19,387 nt of DNA, from assembly GCF_030651745.1 (NCBI RefSeq), contig NZ_JAUSCC010000082.1, forward strand, positions 1 through 19,387, given 5' to 3'. The notes beneath the pieces were generated by a model. It ran no database searches. It was not told where the DNA came from and was given only the letters and a program-made list of their open reading frames with translations. A program made the position numbers and the translations under genes. Origin of the DNA: Methylophaga sp. (GTDB taxonomy: Bacteria; Pseudomonadota; Gammaproteobacteria; Nitrosococcales; Methylophagaceae). Below are positions 10,850 through 19,322 of the stretch, in pieces; position 1 is the stretch's first letter, and each line of letters opens with the position of its first letter.

Positions 10850-10908
10850 CGCTCAGTGCGATTTTGTTTCTGAGATTGGGAATTGCCATCAACAAAAAAG
10901 GTGCTTCG

Positions 10909-11973
10909 GTGTCCGAATTAAAAAATGATCGTTATCTGCGTGCTTTATTAAAGCAACCGGTCGATAAAACTCCCATTTGGATTATGCGTCAGGCTGGCAG
11001 GTATCTACCTGAATATCGTCAGGTACGTGAAAAAGCCGGTGATTTTATGACGTTGTGCACTACGCCGGAGCTGGCTTGTGAAGTCACCCTGCAGCCACTT
11101 CGACGTTACGATCTCGATGCCTCGATTATTTTTTCCGATATTTTGACGATTCCTGATGCCATGGGGCTGGGGCTGCATTTTGTTTCTGGGGAAGGACCCA
11201 AATTTCATAAAACAGTACGTAGTGCCGCGGATGTAGCCAATCTTAGTGTGCCGGATATGGAAGACAGTCTGGGTTATGTGATGGATGCTATTCGCCTTAC
11301 CCGCAGGGAAATTGATGGCAAAGTGCCGTTAATTGGTTTTAGTGGCAGTCCGTGGACCTTGGCTTGTTATATGGTTGAGGGTGGTTCGAGTAAGGATTTC
11401 GCTAAAATCAAAGCCATGATGTTTGATGCTCCGGAAGTGATGCATGACTTGTTATCAGTGCTTGCCAAGTCTGTAACTGCTTACTTAAATGCTCAAATTG
11501 CCGCGGGAGCTCAGGCTTTGATGTTATTTGATACCTGGGGCGGCGCGTTAAGTGGGCCTAATTACAGAGAGTTTTCTTTGGCCTATATGCAGCAGATTAT
11601 CAGCGGACTGACCAAAGAAAATGAAGGAAGACGAGTACCGGTAACGATGTTCACCAAAGGCGGTGGCCAATGGCTGAGTCATATGGCTGAAGCCGGGGCG
11701 GATGCCTTAGGTTTGGACTGGACGACCGATATCTCATCGGCACGTTATCAGGTTGGTGACAAAGTCGCCTTGCAGGGCAATATGGATCCTTGCGTGTTAT
11801 ACGCTCAGCCGGAACGAATAAAAACAGAAGTAAAAGAAATTCTCAAAGCCTATGGTCACGGCAGTGGCCATGTGTTTAATTTGGGCCACGGTATTCATCC
11901 GACGATTAACCCAGAACACGTCGCAGCGTTAGTGGATGCAGTGCATGCAGAGAGTGTTCAGTACCACCAATAA
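10909..11973 (+). CDS. hemE: Uroporphyrinogen III decarboxylase
   Basis: HemE removes four carboxyl groups from uroporphyrinogen III to give coproporphyrinogen III in heme synthesis, in the cytoplasm and without a cofactor. I choose GTG at 10909 ([14 protein letters not shown]). It has AAGG 7 bases upstream, begins as other HemE proteins do, and gives 354 residues, the same as the E. coli enzyme. The frame opens 15 codons earlier at a TTG with no family similarity. Signatures are [16 protein letters not shown] (about 22-37), the substrate-binding [42 protein letters not shown], and the C-terminal [13 protein letters not shown]. hemE downstream of gltBD is a common gammaproteobacterial arrangement. 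The element between them suggests that hemE here has its own promoter. Confidence 0.97.
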   Translation: MSELKNDRYLRALLKQPVDKTPIWIMRQAGRYLPEYRQVREKAGDFMTLCTTPELACEVTLQPLRRYDLDASIIFSDILTIPDAMGLGLHFVSGEGPKFHKTVRSAADVANLSVPDMEDSLGYVMDAIRLTRREIDGKVPLIGFSGSPWTLACYMVEGGSSKDFAKIKAMMFDAPEVMHDLLSVLAKSVTAYLNAQIAAGAQALMLFDTWGGALSGPNYREFSLAYMQQIISGLTKENEGRRVPVTMFTKGGGQWLSHMAEAGADALGLDWTTDISSARYQVGDKVALQGNMDPCVLYAQPERIKTEVKEILKAYGHGSGHVFNLGHGIHPTINPEHVAALVDAVHAESVQYHQ

Positions 11974-12023
11974 TGTTTAAATTACGATGAGGAAGTTGCT
12001 AGCTATTGCTGGTTTACAGACAT

Positions 12024-12054
12024 AAAAAAGGGCAGGATAAACCTGCCCTTTTTT
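12024..12054. terminator. Bidirectional intrinsic terminator between hemE and amtB
   Basis: A perfect 13-bp stem pairs 12024-12036 (A6 GGGCAGG) with 12042-12054 (CCTGCCC T6), with loop ATAAA. It ends hemE on plus and the porin-glnK-amtB operon on minus. Confidence 0.93.
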
Positions 12055-12071
12055 GTTGTGTCGAGAATAAC

Positions 12072-13301
12072 TTAGTTAGAATTATTAGTGAACTCTGGGT
12101 ATGCTTCCATACCACATTCCACCAAATCCACACCTTCGTATTCTTCTTCTTCGGTCACACGCAGACCCATAATCATTTTCAGTACTCCCCAGACAATTAA
12201 GCTGGCGCCAAATACCCAAACAAAGATGGTTACTGCACCGATGATTTGTGCTGAGAAAGTGGCATCTGGATTGGTCAGTGGCACTGCCAGCAGACCCCAA
12301 ATACCAACTACACCATGCACAGAGATAGCACCGACTGGGTCGTCAATTTTAACTTTATCCATAAAGACGATTGAGAACACCACAATGGCACCACCAACCG
12401 CACCGATGATGGTCGCCATCAAAGGAGTTGGTGTATCAGGGCCAGCAGTAATTGCAACCAGACCAGCTAAAGCACCATTCAGAATCATGGTTAAGTCAGC
12501 TTTACCAAACAGCAGTTTGGCAACGATCAGTGCAGCAATTACACCACCAGCCGCAGCGGCATTGGTGTTCATAAACACAATGGCAACAGCATTTGCATCA
12601 GCAACAGAGGCTGTGGCTAACACTGAACCACCGTTAAAGCCAAACCAACCCATCCATAAAATGAATGTGCCCAGAGTAGCTAATGGTAGATTTGCACCCG
12701 GAATTGGGCGAACTTCGCCGTTTGGACCATATTTACCTTTACGAGCGCCCAGCAAGATAACACCTGCTAATGCTGCAGCAGCACCGGCCATGTGAACGAT
12801 ACCAGAGCCAGCAAAATCAAGATAGCCAAGTTCACCAAGGTTGAACAAACCAAATACATCTTGTTCACCCCAAGTCCAGCTGCCTTGTAAAGGATAGATA
12901 AAGCCTGTCAAAACGACAGCAAATGCTGCAAATGACCAGAGCTTCATACGTTCCGCTACCGCACCTGAAACAATAGACATGGCTGTGGCAACAAACACGA
13001 CTTGGAAGAAAAAGTCTGCAGAAGGAGAGTATGTCCAGTCTTCGGCAACACCATCACCTAGAATGCCGGAAAGGAAGATTCCGCCATCATACATAATGCT
13101 GTAACCAACAATCATGTACATGGTGCAAGCAATGGCAAACAACATGACGTTTTTAGTCAGGATTTCAGTGGTATTTTTAGCTCGAACCAGACCGGCTTCA
13201 AGCATGGAAAAACCAGCTGCCATCCACATGACAAAGGCACCACTTATTACAAAATAAAAGGTATCTAAGGCATATTGGAGTTCAAAGATTTCATTTTCCA
13301 T
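12072..13301 (-). CDS. amtB: Ammonium transporter Amt family
   Basis: AmtB is a trimeric inner-membrane channel that takes up ammonium. The 409-residue protein shows about eleven hydrophobic segments beginning at about residue 12. Unlike E. coli AmtB there is no obvious cleaved signal peptide; the N terminus MENEIFELQYALDTFYF leads directly into the first segment. Conserved pore residues are visible: gate phenylalanines in FFFQVVF (about 97-103), W142, D162, the twin histidines H170 (GSGIVHMAG) and H329 (SVHGVVG), and F222 in GWFGFNGG. The acidic C-terminal tail, ending near EEEEYEGVDLVECG, is where PII proteins dock in this family. It starts 18 bases after glnK with a GGGAG ribosome site. 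The glnK-amtB pairing is nearly universal and implies that GlnK blocks the channel when nitrogen is plentiful. Confidence 0.96.
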   Translation of the reverse strand: MENEIFELQYALDTFYFVISGAFVMWMAAGFSMLEAGLVRAKNTTEILTKNVMLFAIACTMYMIVGYSIMYDGGIFLSGILGDGVAEDWTYSPSADFFFQVVFVATAMSIVSGAVAERMKLWSFAAFAVVLTGFIYPLQGSWTWGEQDVFGLFNLGELGYLDFAGSGIVHMAGAAAALAGVILLGARKGKYGPNGEVRPIPGANLPLATLGTFILWMGWFGFNGGSVLATASVADANAVAIVFMNTNAAAAGGVIAALIVAKLLFGKADLTMILNGALAGLVAITAGPDTPTPLMATIIGAVGGAIVVFSIVFMDKVKIDDPVGAISVHGVVGIWGLLAVPLTNPDATFSAQIIGAVTIFVWVFGASLIVWGVLKMIMGLRVTEEEEYEGVDLVECGMEAYPEFTNNSN

Positions 13302-13319
13302 TTTCTATACTCCCTAAGC

Positions 13320-13673
<354 letters not shown>

Positions 13674-13682
13674 TTAGAATAA

Positions 13683-13705
13683 ACCGCCTTGCTAAGCAAG
13701 GCGGT
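13683..13705 (-). terminator. Intercistronic hairpin between the porin gene and glnK
   Basis: A perfect 10-bp stem, 13683-13692 with 13696-13705 (ACCGCCTTGC / GCAAGGCGGT), has a 3-base loop. On the minus strand TTTATTCT follows, an imperfect U-tract. It sits just after the porin stop codon and about 25 bases before the glnK start. It may be a leaky terminator or a stabiliser of the porin message that sets the porin to glnK-amtB ratio. Confidence 0.6.
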
Positions 13706-13719
13706 CCACAGATAAGGTC

Positions 13720-14439
13720 TTAGAATGTTTTACCGACAGTCAGAATCAGACGGTCATCAGCATAACGTTTGCCGAAGATTTTTTTACCATCACTGTCACT
13801 GCTAGTATAGGTTAAACCAAAATCAAGCCCGATCATTTCTTTCGAAATACCTACCATGTAATCTCTGTAGCTATTCGGATCACCAGACTCAGTTACACTG
13901 CTGTTGAAGTCGTAATAACCGATGCCAGCAGAGAAGCCAATATCCATAGGAAGATCGTAATCAAAACCAAGGCTGTAATATGTGCCGGTCTCACTGGTGC
14001 CAAAAACATCACCAGAATGTGCAACACCGAAAGTGAAATAGCTGTAACTCAGTGAACCAACCACTTCATTCCAGTTAAGAGTGGCTTCGCCTGGGTACAT
14101 GTAGCGAAGTACACCGATGTCAAAACCGATGCCTGACTCGCCGAACTCACCGGCAAAACCTGCGTAGATATCGATCTCGCTAGAGGCATCATCATCAAAA
14201 TCTACATTTGAAGCCCAGGTACCGGCATAAAAACCACTGGCATGCTCGTAGTCAAAACTACCAGAAATAGCTGGCTTGTTTAATGTTTGTGACACACCAC
14301 GCCATACATAATCCGATGCCAATTCAACACTTGCACTGGTGCTGTGTTGACCGTCTTCGCTTTCCCATGCCATTGCTGATGAAGTGGCTAAAACAGTTGT
14401 AGCAGCAAGACACATTGCTGAGAGCGTTTTGAATTTCAT
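13720..14439 (-). CDS. TorF family putative outer-membrane porin
   Basis: This 239-residue exported protein has a clear signal peptide (MKFKTLSAMCLAATTVL..., cleavage after AMA near residue 24). Its body alternates aromatic and polar residues in short beta strands and ends in a terminal phenylalanine (LILTVGKTF), the mark of an outer-membrane beta-barrel. The stretch SVELASDYVWRGVSQTLNKPAISGSFDYEHASGFYAGTW is typical of the family known as TorF or gcw_chp. AGGAG lies 7 bases before the ATG. It is the first gene of an operon with glnK and amtB, and the family often lies beside these genes. That suggests passage of ammonium or small nitrogen compounds across the outer membrane, but transport has not been shown from this sequence. 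The upstream sigma54 and NtrC-like sites predict induction by nitrogen limitation. Confidence 0.85.
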   Translation of the reverse strand: MKFKTLSAMCLAATTVLATSSAMAWESEDGQHSTSASVELASDYVWRGVSQTLNKPAISGSFDYEHASGFYAGTWASNVDFDDDASSEIDIYAGFAGEFGESGIGFDIGVLRYMYPGEATLNWNEVVGSLSYSYFTFGVAHSGDVFGTSETGTYYSLGFDYDLPMDIGFSAGIGYYDFNSSVTESGDPNSYRDYMVGISKEMIGLDFGLTYTSSDSDGKKIFGKRYADDRLILTVGKTF

Positions 14440-14529
14440 TTATATCTCCTCGTTTGAATTGTTTTTAGTCTTGTTGAATCCGATGCGTTGATTTTTTACA
14501 ACATCGTGTATTCAGACTGCCACAACTAA

Positions 14530-14545
14530 CGCAGTTTACATGCCA
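14530..14545 (-). promoter_or_regulatory. Sigma54 (-24/-12) promoter of the porin-glnK-amtB operon
   Basis: The minus strand reads TGGCATG-N4-CTGCG, with GG and GC exactly 10 bases apart, against the consensus TGGCAYR-N4-TTGCW. The predicted start is near 14519, about 80 bases before the porin ATG. Paired NtrC-like sites at the expected upstream distance support it. Confidence 0.72.
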
Positions 14546-14609
14546 CTTTTAAAAAAGCATTATATTTCATTGGTTTAATAAGATTTGCAGTTGTCTGGCC
14601 GTTTTCAAA

Positions 14610-14626
14610 AGAGTTATTTTGGTGCG
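14610..14626 (-). promoter_or_regulatory. NtrC-like binding site, promoter-proximal
   Basis: The 17-base sequence matches the E. coli NtrC site TGCACTATTTTGGTGCA at 12 of 17 positions, including the block TATTTTGGTGC. One half-site is degenerate. Its centre lies about 100 bases upstream of the predicted sigma54 start. Confidence 0.5.
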
Positions 14627-14641
14627 TCGACGAAATTGTAT

Positions 14642-14658
14642 CGCACAAAAACGGTGCA
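14642..14658 (-). promoter_or_regulatory. NtrC-like binding site, promoter-distal
   Basis: CGCAC-N7-GTGCA has both half-sites at the correct spacing of the 17-base NtrC palindrome. Its centre is 32 bases from the proximal site and about 131 bases upstream of the predicted start. It also lies immediately upstream of the lgt promoter. Confidence 0.6.
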
Positions 14659-14688
14659 AATTCTGTTAATGAAGATTAATAGCTGGCT

Positions 14689-14697
14689 TGTTATGAT
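14689..14697 (+). promoter_or_regulatory. Extended -10 promoter of lgt
   Basis: TG-T-TATGAT at 14689-14697 is an extended -10 element. The -35 region is poor (TTAATG, spacing 19). The predicted start is near 14704, about 23 bases before the lgt ATG. Confidence 0.5.
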
Positions 14698-14726
14698 GCC
14701 TGCACCTACGAAGATGAGAACGACAA

Positions 14727-15521
14727 ATGAATTATCCACAGATTGATCCAGTTGCCCTTGAGCTTGGGCCATTAGCCATCCATTGGTATGGCTTGATGTA
14801 CCTGTTTGGTTTTGTTGCAGCCTGGATGCTGGGCAGATGGAGAGCCGAAGCTCATGGTTGGGAGAAATCCCAGGTAGAAGATTTGCTTTTTTATGGTGCA
14901 ATTGGGGTGATTTTGGGTGGCCGGATTGGCTATGCTTTATTTTACGATTTACCGAATGTGCTTGATAACCCACTGAATTTATTCAAAGTCTGGCAGGGAG
15001 GCATGTCGTTCCATGGTGGTTTAATTGGTGTACTTGTTGCAATTTGGCTATTTGGTCGCAAGTCAGGTAAGTCCTTTTTTCAAATCAGTGACTTCGCAGC
15101 ACCATTAGTGCCATTAGGTTTGTTTTTTGGCCGGATAGGTAATTTTATTAATGGCGAATTATGGGGCCGGGTATCGGATGTGCCGTGGGCAATGGTATTT
15201 CCAACCGGAGGACCGTTAGCTCGCCACCCCTCACAGCTTTATCAAGCCATGCTTGAAGGTTTGTTACTGTTTATTATTTTGTGGTTGTTCTCAGCAAAGG
15301 CTCGACCACGTGCAGCGGTATCAGGGTTGTTTTTATTAGGTTATGGTTGTTTCCGTTTTATAGCAGAGTTTTTCCGGGTTCCCGATCCGCAATACGGCTA
15401 TCTGGCGTTTGATTGGTTCACCATGGGGCAGTTGCTATGCGTCCCGATGATTGTTGCAGGTGCGGCTATGATGTTCTGGGCCTACCAAAGCGCTAATCCA
15501 ACAAAATCATCAACCAGGTAG
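14727..15521 (+). CDS. lgt: Prolipoprotein diacylglyceryl transferase
   Basis: Lgt moves a diacylglyceryl group from phosphatidylglycerol to the lipobox cysteine of prelipoproteins, the first step of bacterial lipoprotein maturation, in the inner membrane. The 264 residues contain about seven hydrophobic segments. Family motifs are [11 protein letters not shown] (about 19-29), [22 protein letters not shown] with the conserved histidine (about 97), and the signature [14 protein letters not shown] (about 136-149). The C-terminal stretch [15 protein letters not shown] carries a conserved arginine. The ribosome site is weak (GAGA before the ATG). In many Gammaproteobacteria lgt precedes thyA; here it stands alone, and its last 29 bases overlap the convergent dgkA. 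The NtrC-like sites upstream probably serve the divergent operon. Confidence 0.96.
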   Translation: MNYPQIDPVALELGPLAIHWYGLMYLFGFVAAWMLGRWRAEAHGWEKSQVEDLLFYGAIGVILGGRIGYALFYDLPNVLDNPLNLFKVWQGGMSFHGGLIGVLVAIWLFGRKSGKSFFQISDFAAPLVPLGLFFGRIGNFINGELWGRVSDVPWAMVFPTGGPLARHPSQLYQAMLEGLLLFIILWLFSAKARPRAAVSGLFLLGYGCFRFIAEFFRVPDPQYGYLAFDWFTMGQLLCVPMIVAGAAMMFWAYQSANPTKSSTR

Positions 15522-15852
15522 CGGCACTGAGTAATAAGGTTAATAACACCGCAAGCGATCCATAATCCTTGGCTCGGCCAGACAGTTTGTGAACATCGGT
15601 GCTCACTCTATCGACCACACACTCAATGGCCGAGTTAAGTGCTTCAACAATTAACACAGCGACCAGAGAGGCTATCATCAACAACCTTTCAGCTGGTGTG
15701 ACATCAAGGAAAAAGCTGACTACGCCCAGTAATAACAGCAGAATAAATTCCTGGCGGAATGCTGATTCATAGCGAATTCCGGCATACAGTCCCTGTAATG
15801 AATAAACCAAAGCAAACATTAAGCGTTTGATGCCGGTGTTTTTTTCAATCAT
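15493..15852 (-). CDS. dgkA: Diacylglycerol kinase (DgkA, integral membrane)
   Basis: DgkA phosphorylates diacylglycerol to phosphatidic acid with ATP, recycling lipid left after periplasmic glycan modification. With ATG at 15852 ([22 protein letters not shown]) the protein has 119 residues, close to the 122 of E. coli. The frame opens at a GTG at 15900, but those 16 extra residues are not family-like. Visible are the amphipathic N terminus with AFRQE, three transmembrane segments, and the catalytic signature [14 protein letters not shown] (about 68-81), followed by [11 protein letters not shown]. The gene converges on lgt and overlaps its last codons, with no terminator between them. No clear promoter was found upstream, apart from a CACTG-N2-CAGTG palindrome just before the start. 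Confidence 0.94.
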   Translation of the reverse strand: MIEKNTGIKRLMFALVYSLQGLYAGIRYESAFRQEFILLLLLGVVSFFLDVTPAERLLMIASLVAVLIVEALNSAIECVVDRVSTDVHKLSGRAKDYGSLAVLLTLLLSAATWLMILLD

Positions 15853-15961
15853 CGTTACACTGTCCAGTGAGTTTGTTAAAAATGGATAGCCAGATTGCAC
15901 GGATTTTTAGCGAAATCTGACCATAAATGATTGAAATATTAGGCAAAGATTATGACTGCCA

Positions 15962-15970
15962 TGTTAAAAT
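15962..15970 (+). promoter_or_regulatory. Candidate extended -10 promoter of mnmG
   Basis: TG-T-TAAAAT lies 36 bases before the mnmG ATG. No good -35 box sits 16-18 bases upstream, which extended -10 promoters tolerate. The spacer between the divergent dgkA and mnmG genes is about 150 bases and otherwise featureless. Confidence 0.35.
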
Positions 15971-16006
15971 CCTCAGTCTTTTTATATGTTTTGTCGTGGG
16001 TGAGTT

Positions 16007-17890
16007 ATGCAGTATCAGGATCAATATGACGTTATAGTCGTTGGCGGCGGCCATGCCGGTACCGAAGCTGCATTAGCAGCGGCTCGTCAGGGTGTAAAAA
16101 CGCTATTGCTCACACAAAACATCGAAACCCTCGGTCAAATGAGCTGTAACCCGGCAATTGGTGGTATTGGTAAAGGTCATCTGGTTAAAGAGATTGATGC
16201 CCTTGGCGGCATCATGGCCAAAGCTGCTGATCGTGCCGGTATCCAATTCAGAATTCTTAATGCCAGCAAAGGCCCAGCAGTTAGAGCGACTCGTGCTCAG
16301 GCTGATCGTGTTCGCTACCGTGCGGCGGTTCGTGCAGTACTCGAGTCACAACCTAATCTCTATTTATTCCAACAAGCGGTCGATGATTTGATCGTGGAAA
16401 ACGACCGTGTTGCGGGTGTGGTCACCCAATCCGGTTTGCGGTTCGGGGCTAAGACCGTTGTGCTCACAGTTGGTACTTTCCTTGGTGGTGTTATCCATAT
16501 TGGTTTGCAACGTCATCAAGGTGGTCGCGCTGGCGATCCTGCTTCTGTTGCCTTAGCGGAACGTTTACGTGCGTTGCCATTTCGCGTTGATCGCCTGAAA
16601 ACCGGTACACCACCACGTATCGCTACAAACAGCATTGATTTTTCACAGTTAGCCGAACAACCAGGTGATTATCCAACACCAGTATTCTCTTTCCTCGGCA
16701 AACGTGAACATCATCCAAGACAGATTTCCTGCCATATCACGCATACCAATGAAAAAACCCATGAAGTGATCCGTAACAACCTGGATCGTTCACCAATGTA
16801 CAGTGGTGAAATTGAAGGTATTGGTCCGCGTTATTGTCCATCGATTGAAGATAAAGTGGTGCGCTTTGCTGATCGTAATTCTCACCAAATTTTCCTTGAA
16901 CCGGAAGGTCTGGATTGCAATGAAGTCTATCCCAACGGTATTTCCACCAGTCTGCCGTTTGATGTGCAATACGAAATTGTGCGTTCAATGAAGGGTTTGG
17001 AAAATGCCCATATCACTCGTCCAGGCTATGCCATCGAATATGACTTTTTCGATCCGCGTGATTTAACACCGTGGCTGGAAACCAAACATATGCCTGGCCT
17101 ATTCTTCGCCGGGCAGATTAATGGTACGACAGGCTATGAAGAAGCTGCTGCCCAGGGTTTGATTGCTGGTCTGAATGCCGGATTGCAGGCACGTGAGCTG
17201 GAACCCTGGTATCCACGTCGTGATGAAGCCTATATCGGTGTATTAATTGATGACTTGATCACCTCTGGCACTAAAGAGCCGTATCGTATGTTCACCAGCC
17301 GTGCGGAATATCGCTTGATGTTACGTGAAGATAATGCCGATTCACGTCTGACACCAATTGGTCGTCAGTTAGGCATTGTCGATGATGAGCGTTGGGCTAT
17401 ATTCAGTGCCAAGCTGGAAGCGATAGAGGCGGAAAATACCCGCTTGAATACCACACGAGTATCGGCAGATAAAATCGATCAGCAGCGCGCTATTTCAGTG
17501 CTGGGTGAACCTCTGGCAAAAAGCAGTACAGCAATCGAATTACTACGTCGACCCAGTGTGGATTATCAGGGCTTGATGACATTATTGGATGAAGAGCAAT
17601 CAGTCGCCGATGACGTAGCCGAGCAGGTGATGATTCAAGTGAAATACGCTGGCTATATCAATCGCCAGCAAAATGAGGTGAATCGCCTGCAACGTAATGA
17701 AAGTACCACGCTACCGGCCGATTTGGATTATAAAAATGTACGTGGCTTATCCAACGAAGTTCGGGAAAAGCTGCAAAATGCCAAACCACAAAGTTTAGGA
17801 CAAGCAGCGCGGATTTCGGGAGTAACCCCTGCTGCCGTTTCATTATTGTTAGTTCATCTGAAACGTTCAGGCTGGAGTGAAGCGAGCTGA
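16007..17890 (+). CDS. mnmG: tRNA uridine-5-carboxymethylaminomethyl modification enzyme, FAD subunit
   Basis: MnmG (GidA) works with the GTPase MnmE to place carboxymethylaminomethyl or aminomethyl groups on U34 of certain tRNAs. The 627-residue length is near the 629 of E. coli. The FAD motif [14 protein letters not shown] has its glycines at 13-15 and 18. It is followed by [41 protein letters not shown], the mid-protein LKTGTPPRI, and [21 protein letters not shown] near 366-386. The C-terminal domain, where MnmE and tRNA bind in this family, includes [19 protein letters not shown] ribosome site precedes the ATG. Its TGA shares a base with the rsmG ATG (TGATG), so the genes are translationally coupled. 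Confidence 0.97.
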   Translation: MQYQDQYDVIVVGGGHAGTEAALAAARQGVKTLLLTQNIETLGQMSCNPAIGGIGKGHLVKEIDALGGIMAKAADRAGIQFRILNASKGPAVRATRAQADRVRYRAAVRAVLESQPNLYLFQQAVDDLIVENDRVAGVVTQSGLRFGAKTVVLTVGTFLGGVIHIGLQRHQGGRAGDPASVALAERLRALPFRVDRLKTGTPPRIATNSIDFSQLAEQPGDYPTPVFSFLGKREHHPRQISCHITHTNEKTHEVIRNNLDRSPMYSGEIEGIGPRYCPSIEDKVVRFADRNSHQIFLEPEGLDCNEVYPNGISTSLPFDVQYEIVRSMKGLENAHITRPGYAIEYDFFDPRDLTPWLETKHMPGLFFAGQINGTTGYEEAAAQGLIAGLNAGLQARELEPWYPRRDEAYIGVLIDDLITSGTKEPYRMFTSRAEYRLMLREDNADSRLTPIGRQLGIVDDERWAIFSAKLEAIEAENTRLNTTRVSADKIDQQRAISVLGEPLAKSSTAIELLRRPSVDYQGLMTLLDEEQSVADDVAEQVMIQVKYAGYINRQQNEVNRLQRNESTTLPADLDYKNVRGLSNEVREKLQNAKPQSLGQAARISGVTPAAVSLLLVHLKRSGWSEAS

Positions 17891-18516
17891 TGGGATTCGA
17901 TTTAAAAGCACAGCTCGATGCGGGCTGTGCAGAACTGCAATTACAACTTTCCGACGAACAAAAAACCTTATTGCTGGATTATCTTGCACTGCTGCAAAAA
18001 TGGAACAAGGTTTATAACCTGACCTCAGTACGTGATCCGCAAAGCATGCTGACACGGCATATCCTCGACAGCTTATCGCTCATTCCTTACCTGAACTGTA
18101 AAAGCTTGTTAGATGTTGGCAGTGGCGCTGGGCTTCCCGGTATTCCCATTGCCATCTGTTTTCCGCAAATGGCCGTGACCTTGCTAGACAGCAATATCAA
18201 AAAGACACGTTTTTTACAGCAAGTAAAAGCTGAATTGAAATTGAATAATGTCACGGTAGTACATGGGCGAGTCGAACAAATAAGCCTGCCCAAGGTAGAA
18301 GTTGTTACTGCCAGAGCATTTGCTACCATTGCCGAGATTATTGATTTAGCCGCAAGACACTGCGATGATGCGGGCAGCCTGATATTGATGAAAGGCGTAT
18401 ACCCTGAACAAGAACTGGCAGCGGTTCAAAACGGTTTCAAACTGCAAGATGTTGTAGCGCTGAGAGTACCGGGAGATCAGGCTGAGAGGCATCTGGTAAG
18501 ACTGATTAAGGATTAG
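17890..18516 (+). CDS. rsmG: 16S rRNA (guanine-527-N7)-methyltransferase
   Basis: RsmG (GidB) methylates N7 of G527 in 16S rRNA using S-adenosylmethionine. The 208 residues match the family length. An N-terminal helical part has LALLQKWNKVYNLTSVRDPQSMLTRHILDSLS (about 32-63). It is followed by the SAM-binding motif LLDVGSGAGLPGIPIAI (about 73-89), LLDSNIKKTRFLQQV, and TARAFATI. The start overlaps the mnmG stop. The stop lies only 5 bases before the parA start, so mnmG, rsmG, parA and parB form one operon. In streptomycin-resistant strains of other species this gene is often lost; here it is intact. Confidence 0.96.
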   Translation: MGFDLKAQLDAGCAELQLQLSDEQKTLLLDYLALLQKWNKVYNLTSVRDPQSMLTRHILDSLSLIPYLNCKSLLDVGSGAGLPGIPIAICFPQMAVTLLDSNIKKTRFLQQVKAELKLNNVTVVHGRVEQISLPKVEVVTARAFATIAEIIDLAARHCDDAGSLILMKGVYPEQELAAVQNGFKLQDVVALRVPGDQAERHLVRLIKD

Positions 18517-18521
18517 TATCA

Positions 18522-19304
18522 GTGGGAAATATATTTGCGGTTACCAATCAGAAAGGTGGTGTCGGTAAAACCACGACCACAGTAAATCTGGCGGCTTCAC
18601 TTGCTGATTCGGGCAAAAAAGTGCTGATGATTGATTTGGATCCGCAAGGTAATGCGACCACCGGCTGCGGCATTGATAAAGATGCCATTGAAGTCAGCAG
18701 TTACGAAGTCATTATGGCGGAAGCCAAAGCCAGCGATGCCATCATTCGTCCCGAAGGTCTTGGCTTTGATGTGATGCCCACCAACACCGATCTTACGGCT
18801 GCCGAAGTCCAATTGCTGGACATCAAACTACGTGAACACCGTCTCAGATTAGCGCTGGAATCCAGCAAAGAAAAATACGACTTCATTCTGATCGACTGCC
18901 CGCCATCATTGAGCATGTTAACGGTCAACGCTCTGGTGGCCTCTAAAGGTGTATTAATACCTATTCAATGTGAGTATTACGCGTTGGAAGGTTTGACCTC
19001 TTTGCTGCGCACTATTGAAAGAGTTAAACAACGTGCCAATCCCGCTTTAGAAGTCACCGGCATGGTGCGAACCATGTTTGATGCGCGTAATAACCTCGCC
19101 AATCAGGTTTCACGTCAGTTGATCAGTCATTTTCAAAACAAAGTCTTTCATTCGATAATTCCACGAAATGTTCGCTTAGCGGAAGCGCCCAGCCATGGCC
19201 TGCCTGTGTTAAATTATGACAGGACTTCGCGAGGCTCAATTGCTTACATGGCACTGGCCAGTGAATTGATGCGTCGTGATAAAAAAGCAACATCAGCAAG
19301 CTAA
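18522..19304 (+). CDS. parA: Chromosome partitioning ATPase ParA (Soj)
   Basis: ParA binds DNA when loaded with ATP and, with ParB on parS sites, drives origin segregation. The start is GTG (MGNIFAVTNQKGGVGKTT), with AAGGA a few bases upstream. The 260-residue size and lack of an N-terminal DNA-binding extension are those of chromosomal ParA rather than the longer plasmid type. The deviant Walker A motif KGGVGKTT occupies 11-18, with the signature lysine K11. MIDLDPQGNAT is the switch I region at about 36-46, and FILIDCPPSLSMLT is the Walker B region at about 120-133. The gene lies 18 bases upstream of parB. The placement after mnmG-rsmG is conserved around origins in many bacteria. Confidence 0.96.
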   Translation: MGNIFAVTNQKGGVGKTTTTVNLAASLADSGKKVLMIDLDPQGNATTGCGIDKDAIEVSSYEVIMAEAKASDAIIRPEGLGFDVMPTNTDLTAAEVQLLDIKLREHRLRLALESSKEKYDFILIDCPPSLSMLTVNALVASKGVLIPIQCEYYALEGLTSLLRTIERVKQRANPALEVTGMVRTMFDARNNLANQVSRQLISHFQNKVFHSIIPRNVRLAEAPSHGLPVLNYDRTSRGSIAYMALASELMRRDKKATSAS

Positions 19305-19322
19305 CAGACAGGTATTCCTAGC

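Larger units (their letters stand above)
10520..10908. other. Non-coding spacer between gltD and hemE
   Basis: This roughly 390-base gap has no credible gene; the short open frames in it lie inside inverted repeats. It holds the 266-base terminal-inverted-repeat element at 10574-10839, a 9-bp inverted repeat flanking that element, and the probable hemE promoter and ribosome site. No strong intrinsic terminator for gltD is visible, so the element may itself stop or process the gltBD transcript. Confidence 0.8.

Noticed and set aside
10848..10866. ATCGC/GCGAT mini-hairpin followed by TTTTG before hemE, as a terminator
   Set aside because: A 5-bp stem overlapping the predicted hemE promoter start is unlikely to terminate; it is better read as part of the outer inverted repeat.
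12088..12795. 235-codon open frame on the plus strand opposite amtB
   Set aside because: Amt is a clear match on the other strand; this frame is a low-complexity A/P/T-rich shadow with no ribosome site.
19107..19122. TTTCACGT core resembling half of a parS site within parA
   Set aside because: Only about 10 of 16 positions match the parS palindrome, the second half is absent, and the bases encode conserved ParA residues.
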